A stretch of DNA of 64,000 bases from CAVYWD01 sp963772225 (GCA_963772225.1 CAVYWD010000001.1:620001-684000); one strand, 5' to 3'. Shown: positions 19,654 to 29,650, numbered from the stretch's first letter. Program-made: numbers and translations. Notes: generated by a model from the sequence alone, not told the origin.

Positions 19654-21888
19654 CTAACCGCCATTCGGGCCGTTGTGGCAGGTGTAGCAGCCGATCTGCG
19701 TCCCGGCGGTGAGCGTCTTCTTCGCCAAAGTCCGCGTCGCGAACATCCGGGAGAGCACCGTGCCCCGGTAGTCGGTGCCGTGGCAAGGCTGGCACGTCGA
19801 CTGCTGATTCTTGGCCTGGCTCTGGTGCGCGCTCACCCAGGCCTGTCCCACCGGGTGCATCCCGTGCGGTCCGCCGAGGCCATTCGTGGGCGCTGACAGG
19901 TGGCAGGTCGAGCACTCGCCGATGAGACCCGCGTGGCCCTGCAGCGCCGTCGCCTCGACGTCGTCGTTGCCGCCGACCGCCCAGATCGCGTGTGTGCTGC
20001 CGTGGCACGCCTCGCACGCCAGGCCGCCGTGTCCCTTGCTCTTGCGGTACAGCTTTCCGGTCTCCTCGGCGAAGCGCTTGTTCGTGGCGAGGATGGGCGA
20101 AGCCGAGGCGTCACCGGTCGCGTAGGCGTCGATGAACCGCAGCCCGTCGGAGGCGAGCGGAGACGCATTGGTGACCGAGGTCTTGGTGACCGCGTCGTTC
20201 GCGTGGCAGCTCTGGCAGCGGGGCAGGTCGAGCCAGGGGCGGCGCGCCTTGCCGTCGTTGGTGCCGTCGATGCTGCCGCCGGCGCGGAGCGGGTTGATTC
20301 CGCCGACCGCCGACAGGTTGCCGTGGCAGTTCTGGCAGTCGACCTCCTGGGTCATCGCGCCCCGGAGGCACTGGGTCGAGGCGCCGGGGTGGCACAGATA
20401 GCAGGCCTGCTTCGCGGGAGCGGGGACGGAGCCGCCGACCGGGACCGGCGCGTCGGTGTATCCGGTCACCTTGTCCGAGTGGAAGGAGTGCATCGCGCTC
20501 GAGAACACTTTGTGCCCCGACTGCTGCGCGTTCGGCCCGGCGCCGGCGAGGTCGAGGGCCGGCGAGTAGTGGCAGCTCGCGCACAAGACGGGCGACTGCA
20601 GGTTCGTACCCAGGTCGGCGTTATGGAGGATGAGCACGTTCTGGCGCGCCTGCGTCTCGAGATCGGAATTGTTCGACCAGGCGGCGTCGCCAATCTGGGC
20701 CGCGACACCGCCGGTGGCGTGGCAGGTCGAGCACGACGTCTCGTCCGAGACGGGCAAGACCACGTCCGACGAGGCGAGCGCGGCGCCCGAGTAGTCGTAC
20801 GCGGTGAAGCGCATGAGCGGGTAGTGGTTTACCTTGCCGGCGTCGTCGGTGGGGAAGATGGGGATCCCGGGTGCCTTGAAGAGCCCGAGGGCCGCGTCCC
20901 AGCTCAGCGTCGTGGCGCCCGCGTTGGGGGCTTCGCCGGGCATCCACAGGCCCTCGAGACCGGCGCCGGTGAGCGAGACGCCGTACAGCGAATCGGCGTA
21001 CTGCCAGAAGTCGGTCTTGGAGGTGCTCTTCGAATTGATCGAACCGCTCGCGTCGGCCACGGCCGAGTAACGCAGGTTGACCTGGGTGGAGTCGAGGAGC
21101 GTGGGCGGCCCGCTGGCGTTGCGCTGGACGACCTGCGCATCGACCACGTTGAAGGGCGGCAGGATTGAGAAGGTCGCGAAGCTCTTGTCGACGCAGTGCA
21201 TACCGAGGTCGTTGTTCGCGAACACCGCGTATGACCCGTTGGGCGTCGGGGTCGGCGTCGGGCTAGGTGTGGGCGTGGGCGTCGGGGTCGGCGTCGGGCT
21301 AGGTGTGGGCGTGGGCGTGGGCGTCGGGCTAGGCGTCGGGCTAGGCGTAGGGGTCGGCGTCGGGCTAGGTGTGGGCGTCGGGCTAGGTGTGGGCGTCGGG
21401 CTAGGCGTAGGGGTCGGCGTCGGGCCAGGTGTGGGCGTCGGGCTAGGCGTAGGGGTCGGCGTCGGGCCAGGTGTGGGCGTCGGGCTGGGCGTCGGGGTCG
21501 GACTGGGGGTAGGCGTGGGCGTGGACTCGTCCACGAGGCGCCAGTCGGCGATGACGGTGCCGCGGCTCGGAACGGTGATCGTCTGCGACGTGCTCTGATA
21601 TCCCGCCTTCGAGACCGTGATGACGTGCTCCCCTGCCGAGGACGCAAGGGTGTAGGAGCCGTCGCCCGCGGACGAGGTGGTCGTCTTGCCATCCGCGACG
21701 ACCGCGCCGGCGAGCGCGGCACCGCGCGTGTCGGTGACGTAGCCGACCACCGTGGGCGCCTGGCCATCGGACCCGGTCGAGCTGGCGTCGGTGCTCGGGT
21801 TGTCGGCGGTGCCAATGGAGCCTCCGCATGCGGCCATGAACAGCGGGAGCGCGAGGCTGAGATAACGGGAGATTCTGAGGCGTTTCAT
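19654..21888 (-). CDS. Nine-haem c-type cytochrome lipoprotein with Thr-Pro tract
   Basis: A 744-residue exported protein. The lipobox LPLFMAACGG sits at residues ~14-23. Residues ~45-118 are a carboxypeptidase-regulatory-like beta domain (VVGYVTDTRGAALAGAVV). Residues ~124-225 are an almost pure Thr/Pro/Ser tract with regular glycines, a rigid spacer. The rest holds nine CxxCH haem sites: CSTCH, CASCH, CYLCH, CQNCH, CQSCH, CEACH, CSTCH, CQPCH and CYTCH. It should be a multihaem electron carrier anchored in a membrane and projected outward by the spacer, perhaps for extracellular or periplasmic electron transfer; partner and acceptor are unknown. AAGGAGT precedes the ATG. No other cytochrome or biogenesis gene is adjacent. 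Confidence 0.88.
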   Translation of the reverse strand: MKRLRISRYLSLALPLFMAACGGSIGTADNPSTDASSTGSDGQAPTVVGYVTDTRGAALAGAVVADGKTTTSSAGDGSYTLASSAGEHVITVSKAGYQSTSQTITVPSRGTVIADWRLVDESTPTPTPSPTPTPSPTPTPGPTPTPTPSPTPTPGPTPTPTPSPTPTPSPTPTPSPTPTPTPSPTPSPTPTPTPTPSPTPTPTPTPTPSPTPTPTPNGSYAVFANNDLGMHCVDKSFATFSILPPFNVVDAQVVQRNASGPPTLLDSTQVNLRYSAVADASGSINSKSTSKTDFWQYADSLYGVSLTGAGLEGLWMPGEAPNAGATTLSWDAALGLFKAPGIPIFPTDDAGKVNHYPLMRFTAYDYSGAALASSDVVLPVSDETSCSTCHATGGVAAQIGDAAWSNNSDLETQARQNVLILHNADLGTNLQSPVLCASCHYSPALDLAGAGPNAQQSGHKVFSSAMHSFHSDKVTGYTDAPVPVGGSVPAPAKQACYLCHPGASTQCLRGAMTQEVDCQNCHGNLSAVGGINPLRAGGSIDGTNDGKARRPWLDLPRCQSCHANDAVTKTSVTNASPLASDGLRFIDAYATGDASASPILATNKRFAEETGKLYRKSKGHGGLACEACHGSTHAIWAVGGNDDVEATALQGHAGLIGECSTCHLSAPTNGLGGPHGMHPVGQAWVSAHQSQAKNQQSTCQPCHGTDYRGTVLSRMFATRTLAKKTLTAGTQIGCYTCHNGPNGG
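21241..21523. repeat. In-frame tandem repeat coding the Thr-Pro spacer
   Basis: About 280 bases made of mixed 6-, 12- and 18-base units (such as GGGCGTCGGGCTAGGTGTG on the plus strand) within the nine-haem cytochrome gene. All units are multiples of three, so length changes keep the frame and only lengthen or shorten the spacer. It is a likely site of slippage variation between strains and of assembly error. Confidence 0.85.
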
Positions 21889-22874
21889 GTTTGCCTACTC
21901 CTTGGGCAAGGCAGTCGCATCCGCCGCATGCTCGCAGCCGGCATGCACGCGCTGAGAATGACCGCGGGGCTCTACACTTATTAGAGCCACTGTTTCTCCA
22001 TATCGGTTCGCATTCTGTTTCCAAGCCCAATTCGCCAGGACGACGCACGCGCGCCTTGAAGGCGCAGCGGCACAGGCGCACGAGAAAGGGTCATCGCCGC
22101 TGCGAAAGGCGCGATGCCTTGGCGTCGCGCCGAGTCATTTTGCAACCTGTCGCGCGCGACGGCGCAGCGAAGTCCACATTGGCGCCGATCTTGACCGATT
22201 TCGTCGCCGCGGTTTGTGCCCTCGCACGGCGCCGGTCTTCACCGACACCGGCAAGAAGGCTTTGAAATGATCTTAGAGGGGTCGAAGGCACTCAAACGCG
22301 AAGAGGCAACGCTCCGAAAGCATCGCCTTTCTCGTTCTGCATGAGGGCCGCGTACAGCATCTACGCGAGCTCAAGGCAGATATGCGGACAAGCCCATGGG
22401 GATATCAAGCGCTTGAATCAGGTCTTCGCCTTTCATATTGCCGCCGACGCGCGTTGGACGACGGCGGGATGGATATTGCAATGAGGCCGAGGAAAAGAGG
22501 ATCAAGGCCGCCCGGCACCGCCTTCGCCGCAGCCATCGCGGTTCTCGCGGTCGTTCCCGAGGGCGCGACGCCGCCACGGGCGGTCCGCATTCCGATCTCC
22601 ACGGAGCATGGGTGAGCGTTGACTGCGATTCGAATTTCTCGGTCGTCGTCGCAGGCGAAGGCGGCGGCGTCGGCAAGGGTGAGCAACTGGGAGACCTCTC
22701 GGCCAGACAGACGGCCACCTCGGTGGACGCCCGGTGCTCCAGGGCCACGTCGACGGCAAGGCCCGCGCGACCTCCCGCGGACCGCCCTGGGGTCTGGGAC
22801 GAGCGGCGAGGACACCCTCAGGGTGCATGAAGGGATCGCGCGCAGGGCCAAAGCGCGCCGCGCCGCCGCTCAGC
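21889..22874. other. Gene-poor stretch of lower GC
   Basis: Nearly 1 kb without a recognisable gene. GC content drops locally below 50% (for example 21961-22020) against ~70% around it. A hairpin GGCTCT (21968-21973) / AGAGCC (21983-21988) lies upstream of the cytochrome gene and could mark its promoter region. Several short open frames exist on both strands but none has a convincing ribosome site or family resemblance. I see no RNA gene or promoter I can support. Confidence 0.5.
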
Positions 22875-23693
22875 TCAGTGGAGGAGCGCCTCGAACTCCG
22901 GGTCGCCGCTCAGGGAGCCGAACATGGGGTCGCTCGCGAGCCACTCGCGCACCTGGGCCGCGTCCGCCGCGACGGCTCGCGCGAGGGCGTCCTTGGCTTC
23001 TCGCGGCCTGCCCCACTGGGCGTAGAGCGCCGCCGTGTTGTAGGTGAGGAGCAGATCGTCGGCCTTGAGCTCGGCCGCGCGGGAATAGGCGCGCTCGGCC
23101 TCGGCGTAGAACCCCTTCTGCGCGAAGCAGATGCCGAGGTCCAGGTGCGCCTCGAAGCTCTCGGGGTCCAGCCGCACCGCCTCCTTGAGCTGCGCGATGG
23201 CGGTGCGCAGGTCGCCCTCCTCCATGCAGAGCCCGGCGAGCTCCTGCCTCGCGAAGGCGTCCGCGGGCTCGAGCGCGATGGCCGTCTCCAGCTCCTTCTT
23301 CGCCTCGTCGAGCTTGTCCTGGTCCGCCAGAGTCAGGCCCAGGTTCAAGTGGGCGTCCGGGTACTCCGGGTCGAGCTCGATGGACGCCTGGTACTCAGCG
23401 ACCGCCATCTCCAGCCCTCGGGTGGACAGGAAGGAGGCGAGGTTGAAGTGGGCCGTGGCGCTGTCGGGCTCCAGCCGGATGGCGGTCAGGTACTCGGCCA
23501 GAGCGTCGCGGAAGAGCTTCTTCTCCGCGTAGACGGTGGCCAGGTTGTCGTGGGCGTGCGCGCTCTCCGGGTCGAGCTCAATGGCCTTCTTGAACTCTTT
23601 GACGGCTTCGTCCAGCCAGCCCCAATCCGCCAACTCGATGCCGCGCGAGTTGTGCGTGTCGGACTGAGCGATGGGATCCTTCTTCTCTGCCAT
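22875..23693 (-). CDS. Tetratricopeptide repeat protein
   Basis: A 272-residue soluble protein made almost wholly of TPR helix pairs, about six in a row from residue ~10 to ~215, with the usual W/L/G/Y/A/F/A/P pattern (for example AVKEFKKAIELDPESAHAHDNLA). There is no signal peptide or membrane helix, so it is a cytoplasmic scaffold or adaptor; partner unknown. The last ~40 residues (DPMFGSLSGDPEFEALL) are a non-TPR tail also found as a relic at 19420-19490. The start at 23693 (MAEKKDPIAQ) is chosen because the upstream frame to 23735 is unlike the family. It is followed across a short gap by a kinase gene on the same strand. Confidence 0.88.
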   Translation of the reverse strand: MAEKKDPIAQSDTHNSRGIELADWGWLDEAVKEFKKAIELDPESAHAHDNLATVYAEKKLFRDALAEYLTAIRLEPDSATAHFNLASFLSTRGLEMAVAEYQASIELDPEYPDAHLNLGLTLADQDKLDEAKKELETAIALEPADAFARQELAGLCMEEGDLRTAIAQLKEAVRLDPESFEAHLDLGICFAQKGFYAEAERAYSRAAELKADDLLLTYNTAALYAQWGRPREAKDALARAVAADAAQVREWLASDPMFGSLSGDPEFEALLH

Positions 23694-23868
23694 GGAATCC
23701 TTGAGGCTAACCGCTCCCCGGCCGAACCTAACCACCCGCGCCGAAGGGGGTCAAGGCGAAGCGGGCTGGCGTGCGGACTGGCGAGACGAACCATGGCCTG
23801 CCGAGCTGACCTGTGCCTTCGGCGCGAAGGCGCAAGCCCCGCCCCCATGAGGAGCTGCGCGCCGCGCT

Positions 23869-25596
23869 TCAGGGCGCCGCCGCCACCGGCGAGGGGGCGA
23901 AGGTCACCTCGGCCGGAGGGCTCGGCAAGGCGGAGATCACCACCCGCGCGCGCGCCGAGGCGCCCAGCGCTTCATTGCGGCACTCGATGTCGTAGGTCCC
24001 TTCGTAGTAGTCGAGAGCGGGCCCGGGCGCATGCGCCACGAGCTCGCCCTGGATGAAGACCTCGCATTCCGGGTCGGCCCGAAAGCGCACCCTGCCCATG
24101 CCGAATCGCTCCCGGCGCACCACGGCCTCGCCCGGGCGCGCCGCGAGCGCCAGGTTGCGCTCGATGCCGAAGCGGGCATTGACCAGCCGCACCTGAAGCG
24201 CCCCCGCGGGCACCCGGTGGTCCGCCAGGGGCGTGGGCCCGAGGTCATCGTCGCCCAAGAAGACCTCCACCGGGACATTCGACTCGACGGTGAGCCGCGC
24301 CAGCCCCGCTGGCTCTTCGGACGGCAGGCTCGCCGGAAGCCCGCCCGCCAACCGCTGAAAGAGCGAGCGCGCCGCGGACCTCGCCTGGGGTGTCGCCCCT
24401 CCGGAGGCAATGGCGAGGGCGGCGGCCGCCGCGGCGAGCGCGCGCGCCGAGATCCGTCGCCGCGCGCTCGCCCGCGGAGGCAGAGGCGGGGGCGCGTCCC
24501 TCGAGGGGCGCTGAGGCTCGGCGCTCGGGCCGACCGGAGCCTCCAGAGTCGCCGGCGTCGCGTCGCCGGCGGGCGCGAGCGTCGCGGGCGTCGGGTCGCC
24601 GACCGCCTCGGGCAACGCCGGGCCCACGGTCTCGGCGGAGAGGCTGCCCAGGCTGATCTCTTCGAGGGCCGACTCGTCCGTCACGGGCTCGTCGAGGATC
24701 GCGCAAAGCCTTCGGCCCAGCTCCTCGGCCGTGGGCGCGAGGCCGTGCGCGGCCAGGTACTGGTCGATGGCGCGGCCGAAGGCCGCCGAATCGGGGTAGC
24801 GGTCTTCCGGCGAGCGCGCGAGCCCCTTGAGCAGCAGCCGGTCGAGGTCGGCGGGGACGAACGGCGCCGCCTTCGACGGCGGGGCGATCTCGCAGCGGAG
24901 CACAGCATTCAGCGTCGCCAGGTCGTTCTCGCGCTTGAAGGGCCGCACGCCGGTGAGGTGCTCGTACAGGACCATGGCGGTCGCGAACTGGTCGACGCGG
25001 TGATCGAAGGCGAGGCCGCAAGCCACCTCCGGCGCCATGTAGGCGACCTTGCCCTTCACGGTGCCGGCGCGGGTCGTGGAGGCCTGGTCCGCGGCGCGCG
25101 CCACGCCGAAGTCCACGATCTTCACTGCGCCGTCCCGGGCGACGAGGACGTTCTGCGGCGAGACGTCGCGGTGCACCACGGAGAGCGGCCGGCCGCGCTC
25201 GTCGCGCGCGGTGTGGGCGTAGTGGAGCGCGGCGCACATGGCCGAGGCGACGAAGAGGTGCAGCTCCAGCGGGAGCGCGCGGCCCGAGCTCGCGGCGCGC
25301 CGGACCAGGCTCCCCAGGTCGGCGCCGTCGACGTACTCCATGGCGATGAAGTAGCCGTCCTGCTCGCGCCCCAGGTCGAAGACCTTCACGATGTTCGGGT
25401 GATTGAAGCGCACCGCGATGCGCGCCTCGTTCAGGAACATCGTCACGAAGTCCAGGTCGCCGGCCAGGTGCGGCAGGATTCGCTTGACGACGAGCAGCTG
25501 GCTCGCGTCCGCCGAGTCGCTCGGCCTCGCCAGAAACACCTCCGCCATCCCGCCGGTGGCGAGCTTGCGGATCAGCGAGTAGCGCCCGTGGGCCAT
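23869..25596 (-). CDS. Ser/Thr protein kinase with PEGA-like C-terminal domains
   Basis: A 575-residue eukaryotic-type kinase. N-terminal domain, residues ~5-275: glycine loop LATGGMAEVFLA, ATP lysine in LLVVKRILPH, catalytic HRDVSPQNVLV, metal-binding DFGVARA and substrate loop YMAPEVACG; all key residues are intact. A Pro/Ala linker and an Ala-rich hydrophobic segment near residue 390 (possible membrane helix) follow, then two PEGA-type beta domains (VESNVPVEVFLGDDDLGPTPL and FRADPECEVFIQGELV). HRDVSPQN in place of HRDLKPxN is usual in the myxobacterial kinase expansion. The substrate is unknown. ATG 25596 is preferred to the TTG at 25605. Confidence 0.93.
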   Translation of the reverse strand: MAHGRYSLIRKLATGGMAEVFLARPSDSADASQLLVVKRILPHLAGDLDFVTMFLNEARIAVRFNHPNIVKVFDLGREQDGYFIAMEYVDGADLGSLVRRAASSGRALPLELHLFVASAMCAALHYAHTARDERGRPLSVVHRDVSPQNVLVARDGAVKIVDFGVARAADQASTTRAGTVKGKVAYMAPEVACGLAFDHRVDQFATAMVLYEHLTGVRPFKRENDLATLNAVLRCEIAPPSKAAPFVPADLDRLLLKGLARSPEDRYPDSAAFGRAIDQYLAAHGLAPTAEELGRRLCAILDEPVTDESALEEISLGSLSAETVGPALPEAVGDPTPATLAPAGDATPATLEAPVGPSAEPQRPSRDAPPPLPPRASARRRISARALAAAAAALAIASGGATPQARSAARSLFQRLAGGLPASLPSEEPAGLARLTVESNVPVEVFLGDDDLGPTPLADHRVPAGALQVRLVNARFGIERNLALAARPGEAVVRRERFGMGRVRFRADPECEVFIQGELVAHAPGPALDYYEGTYDIECRNEALGASARARVVISALPSPPAEVTFAPSPVAAAP

Positions 25597-25735
25597 GGCG
25601 TTCAACGCGGCGGCTGATGGTAATCAAAGTACGGCAAGAAGAGCACCGGGATCCTCCGCACCCCGGCGCTCATCCAGGTGACACCGCCCGGGGCCGGGGC
25701 TATCCTCTTTGCCCCGCGCTCGCCTGGAAGGCCTC

Positions 25736-26455
25736 ATGCCTGCTCCCCTCGCGCTGGTTCTCGAGTCGGCCCGCCGCGCCGGTCCCCGAGGAGTGGTCGT
25801 CTTCGACCTCGACTCGACGCTGTTCGACAACCGCCCGCGGCAGGTGCGCATCCTCCGCGAGTTCGGCTCCGCCCGGGGGATCGAGTGCCTGGCGCGGAAC
25901 CGGCTGGAGCATTGGCCCACGGGCTGGCAGATGCGCGCTGCGCTCGTCAATAGCGGGCTCTCGGAGGACGAGGCGCTCCGGCTCCTGCCCGAGGCCCGCG
26001 AGTATTGGGGCGAGCACTTCTTCACCAGCGAGTATTGCGTCGAGGACGTCCCGGTCGCCGGCGCGCCGGAGTACGTGGCCGCGCTCGCCGCGACCGGCGT
26101 CCAGGTCGCCTACGTCAGCGGCCGCCCCCGCACGTCCATGGAGAAGGGCACGCTCGAGTCGCTGCGCCGCCACGGCCTACCGCTGCCGGGCCCGGGCATC
26201 CACCTCCACCTCAAGCCCGACCTCTTCGCAGACGACGACGGCTTCAAGCTCGAGAACATCCCCGCGCTGCGCGCCCTGGGCGACGTGGTCGCGGCGTTCG
26301 ATAACGAGCCGGCGCACCTCAACCTCTACCGGACCGCCTTCCCCTCCGCGCTGGTCGTCCGCCTCCTCACCGACCACTCCGGCCGGCCCATCCCCTTGCT
26401 GCCCGGCATGCTGGAGGTGCTGGACTTCACCGGCGGCAAGCCCCGCGTCCCCTGA
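25736..26455 (+). CDS. HAD-superfamily hydrolase
   Basis: A 239-residue HAD protein. Motif I is VVFDLDSTLFDNRP (nucleophile and acid aspartates), motif II lies at VAYVSGRPRTS, and a late acidic site FDNEPAHLNL plays the metal-binding part of motif IV. It should hydrolyse a phosphate ester; the substrate is unknown. The start at ATG 25736 is set by GGAAGG just upstream; the frame runs back to a TTG at 25709. It is followed after a short gap by the chemoreceptor on the same strand. Confidence 0.82.
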   Translation: MPAPLALVLESARRAGPRGVVVFDLDSTLFDNRPRQVRILREFGSARGIECLARNRLEHWPTGWQMRAALVNSGLSEDEALRLLPEAREYWGEHFFTSEYCVEDVPVAGAPEYVAALAATGVQVAYVSGRPRTSMEKGTLESLRRHGLPLPGPGIHLHLKPDLFADDDGFKLENIPALRALGDVVAAFDNEPAHLNLYRTAFPSALVVRLLTDHSGRPIPLLPGMLEVLDFTGGKPRVP

Positions 26456-26531
26456 GAACGCCTCTTTCTCCCGAGTCCGCGATAGACTCCTTCGTCGGGA
26501 GCTGCACCGACGCTCGCACACCCGGACTCGA

Positions 26532-28215
26532 ATGGCCGACAGCCCTCCCGCTTTGCCGCAGCCGCCCCGCCAGCCTCCGGCTGCGCATCGCCGCCCGCAT
26601 CGGATCGATCGTCGGCGGCTGCGTGCTGCTCCTCACCGCGGCCAACGCTTGGATGGACCAAGGCCTGCTCGAGGAAGAGCTCGCCGCGCACGCGCACTTG
26701 GCCGCCCAGCAGCTGGTCATCTCGTCGTTCGGGGTCCGCCCCGAGGGGCTCCAGAACGCCGCCGCGCTGGCGCTGCGGAACCTGCCGGACGGGGCGTTCG
26801 TCGCGCTGCGCGGAGCGGACGGAGACGTCCTCGCGCTGGCGGTGAGCCCCGGGCTGAGGCTCGACCCGAGCGGGCTGGGCGACGTTCGCGAGGGCCGGTC
26901 GACGCGAGAGCTCCACGGCGAGCTGCTCGAGGAGAGCACCGCGGTGGCGCCGGGCGACGAAGGGGCCGTCCACGCAGCCCAGGTGGGCCTGCACCGCGGC
27001 CCGACCGAAGCCAGGGCCGCCCGGAGCGCGCTGACCCTGGCGGGCCTGGGGCTCCTCCTCTGGCTGTGCAGCGTCGCTCTGGGCGTGATGGCTTCGCGCT
27101 CGCTGGCTCGGCCGCTCGAGACGCTCGCCCGGTCGGCGCACGCGGTCGCTTGCGGCCAGCTCGAGGCCTTGCCCGCAGTGCAGCCGCAGGGCGAGCTCGA
27201 GGCCCTGGCCAGCGCCTTCCGGTCCATGGTGGAGAGCCTCCAGACCACGCACCGAGACTTCTACGCGGCCTCCTCGCAAATCGCCTGGGTCGTCGAGGAG
27301 CTCCACGTCGCCGCCGCGAGCCAGACCGAGGCCGCGAACCTCCAGTGGGACTCCATGCGCCGGACCGGGCAGGCGCTGGACGAGATGACCGCCACCCGCC
27401 AGCTCGCGGTGGACCACACCGCGGCGCTCATCCTGCGCGCCCAGGACGCGGAGCAGCTCTCGTCGGAGGGGATGCGCGTCATCGGAGAGGCGCTCTCGGC
27501 GCTTCAGGACCTCAGCCAAGACGTCCGGGAGATAGCCCAGTCCATCGCCCGGCAGTCGGACCTGGCGGTGCAGGTGGGGAGCATCGCAGTGGCGGTGAAG
27601 GACCTGGCCGAACAGTCCAACCTCCTGGCGCTGAACGCCGCGGTGGAGGCCGCGCGAGCGGGCGAGAGGGGCCTCGGGTTCACCGTGGTGGCCCAGGAGA
27701 TGCGCGCGCTCGCTGCCCAGTCCAAGGAGGCCAGCGTCCGCATCCGCGCGACCCTGGCCGACGCCAACCGCGCCATGCGCGACTCGCTCAAGCTGGCCGA
27801 GGCGAGCGAGGGGCGGGCAGAGCGCGCCGGCAGCCTGGCCCTGGGGGCGGGCGACTTCATCGGAAAGATCGCCGAGGCGGTGCGCGAGTCGTACCTGGGC
27901 GCCAAGGAGATCGAGAGCTCGACTCAGCGGCAGACCCGGAGCGTCGACGAGATTGCCGAGGCGATGACCGGCCTCTCGGCCACCGCCCAGCGCACCCGCG
28001 ATGGCAGCGCAGCTCTGACCGCCGTCGCGGGCCATCTGGGCGAGCTGTCGGCCCGGCTCGCCTCGCTGCTGCAGCGCTTCAGCCTGGGGACCCCGCCGCC
28101 CCCGATGGCGCTCGGCAGGCCACCAGCCCCTCCAGAGGCAGCGCCCTCGCCTGCCCCAGAACCGACGCCCCCGAAAAGCGACCCGGGCGCGGGCGAACCC
28201 GAGGGCAGCGCGTAG
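26532..28215 (+). CDS. Methyl-accepting chemotaxis protein, start region frameshifted
   Basis: A chemoreceptor of about 560 residues. The first membrane helix (IAARIGSIVGGCVLLLTAANA) begins upstream of the first in-frame start codon (GTG 26623), so the gene must begin earlier. ATG 26532 (MADSPPALPQPP) would serve if one base between it and ~26575 is removed. A periplasmic sensor of ~110 residues, the second helix (LGLLLWLCSVALGVMAS), a HAMP segment and the cytoplasmic signalling coil follow. The CheA/CheW hairpin tip reads EQSNLLALNAAVEAARAGE, the family signature. The C-terminus is a Pro-rich tail without a CheR-binding pentapeptide. No che genes are nearby. Confidence 0.87.
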
Positions 28216-28234
28216 GTTTGCGCCTTCGCCGAGG

Positions 28235-29420
28235 TCATCGCCGACGCGAGAGCGCCGACATGTGCCCCGCGACGGCCGCGAGCTGTCCCAGCCGCTCACC
28301 GCCGCGCCCCATGCCCATCGGGGACCACGGCAGTCGGTGGCGCTCGACATAGAGCTCCATCGGCCCCGGCGACCCCATGAGCAGATTGCCCGCGACCTTG
28401 CGCAGGTCGAGGACGGAGCCGGGGAGCCAGGCCCCGGCCTCCTTGGCCAAATCGAGTGGCCAGCGCCCCCAGACGCAGAGGACGTCGCCCGGCCGGAGGA
28501 AGGCGCGCCAGCGCGCCGCGAATGCGCCGCGGCTCTCGCCTGCGGCCAAAGACTCGGGCGCGAGGCGGGTGTGGAGGCAGGTCGACGGCGCGAGTGGGTA
28601 GCGCGGCGCGACCACCGCCTCGAAGCGCTCGCCCGTCTCCGCGCGGGCGGCCAGCCAATGCACCAGCTCGTCGGGATGGCCGCCGGCCAGCCGGGCATTC
28701 CAGGCGTTGGCCTCGGCGGCCGCGCACACGAGCTGCGGCGACCGCCCGGTCAGCGCCGAAGGGACGCGGGGCACCTTGTCCGGCGCCGACGCCCAGCGCG
28801 CGCGGTGGCGGGACGGCGCCGCCCGGCCCTCGCCGGCGCGCGAAGAGCTGCGCGTCCACCAGGGCCCGGAATGGCGCCAGGAGCGCGTCGAAGCGCGCAG
28901 GCTCGCCCTCCAGCACGCCCAGCGCCTGGGCCAGGGCCTCCACGGTGGACAGGTAGTCGCGCTGCGGGGCGCGTCGGATGCGATACTCGCTCGGGGCGGC
29001 GGGGGCGAGCCGCACGCGCGGCAGGGCGCCGAGGGCGGCGGTTCGCTGGACGATCTGCCGGGCCTGGTCCCACGTTCCGTCCACGGCGACGAGGGTCTTG
29101 ACGGCCAGGGCGTCCTCCGGCGCCAGCTCGCGGCTGCCAGGCCCCGGGAAGAGCAGCGCCGCCGGCCGCGCAGGGTCTGAAATGGCGCGAAGAAAGCGCG
29201 GGTCGGAGCCGAAGTCGACCCCGACCAGGAGCTCGGAGGACGGAAGGCAGAGCGCCGCGATGCGGCCGGTCCCGACGGCGACCTTCCGCTCGCGGGGGTG
29301 CTGGAGCACCAGCACGCGGGTCCGGGTCTCGACGGGCGTGAGGTGAGCGCACAGGCAGGCCGACGCGGGGCGAAGGCAGCGGCGGCAGACCTCGCGCGGG
29401 CCTCGGCCGACCTCGGGAGC
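28235..29420 (-). CDS. Second DTW-domain protein with the same C-terminal extension, frameshifted
   Basis: The 5' frame carries a DTW domain: CRRCLRPASACLCAHL, LQHPRERKVAVGTGR, VAVDGTWDQARQI and PSEYRIRRAPQRDYL. After about DAQLFARRR the frame fails, and a frame one base over continues to the stop at 28235 with ELVHWLAARAETGERFE and RWRAFLRPGDVLCVWGRWP. The latter region aligns with the extension of the DTW protein at 3606-4811. One extra base between ~28780 and 28860 explains the break. The start is unresolved: no good start codon lies between the upstream gene's stop (29420) and the first cysteine pair. Predicted role as for the first copy: SAM-dependent aminocarboxypropylation of tRNA. Confidence 0.75.
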
Positions 29421-29650
29421 TACGGCGCGCGCTTCTTGCGCGCGGGCTTCGCCTTGCCGGCCGGCGATTCCTCCGCCCGCTTCTCGCCGCTCTTCTTGCC
29501 GAAGGTCATCTCCCAGCGGCGCGCGAGCTCTTCCTCTGGGACTTCCCCGCTCGAGACGCTGTGGGTCCAGGATTTCTGCGTGTACTTGGTCACGGATGCC
29601 AACACCTCGAAGCCGCCGGCGCCTTGGAGCCGGATGGAGGACGAAGCCAA
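29420..29650 (-). CDS. Small Lys-rich hypothetical protein
   Basis: A possible 76-residue protein from TTG 29650, with an ordered N-terminus (GGFEVLASVTKYTQKSWTHS) and a basic tail ending KAKPARKKRAP, reminiscent of nucleic-acid-binding tails. I do not recognise a family. There is no clear ribosome site. Its stop abuts the second DTW gene, which suggests co-transcription. It could be an accidental frame; composition and the ordered first half favour a real gene slightly. Confidence 0.4.
   Translation of the reverse strand: MASSSIRLQGAGGFEVLASVTKYTQKSWTHSVSSGEVPEEELARRWEMTFGKKSGEKRAEESPAGKAKPARKKRAP

Noticed and set aside
21241..21523. Repeat array that could be taken for a CRISPR
   Set aside because: Units are 6-18 bases, no unique spacers, and the tract is in frame coding Thr-Pro-Ser within a cytochrome gene.
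22091..22748. Short open frames on both strands of the gene-poor stretch
   Set aside because: None has a ribosome site, a recognisable motif or a consistent composition; they overlap one another on opposite strands.
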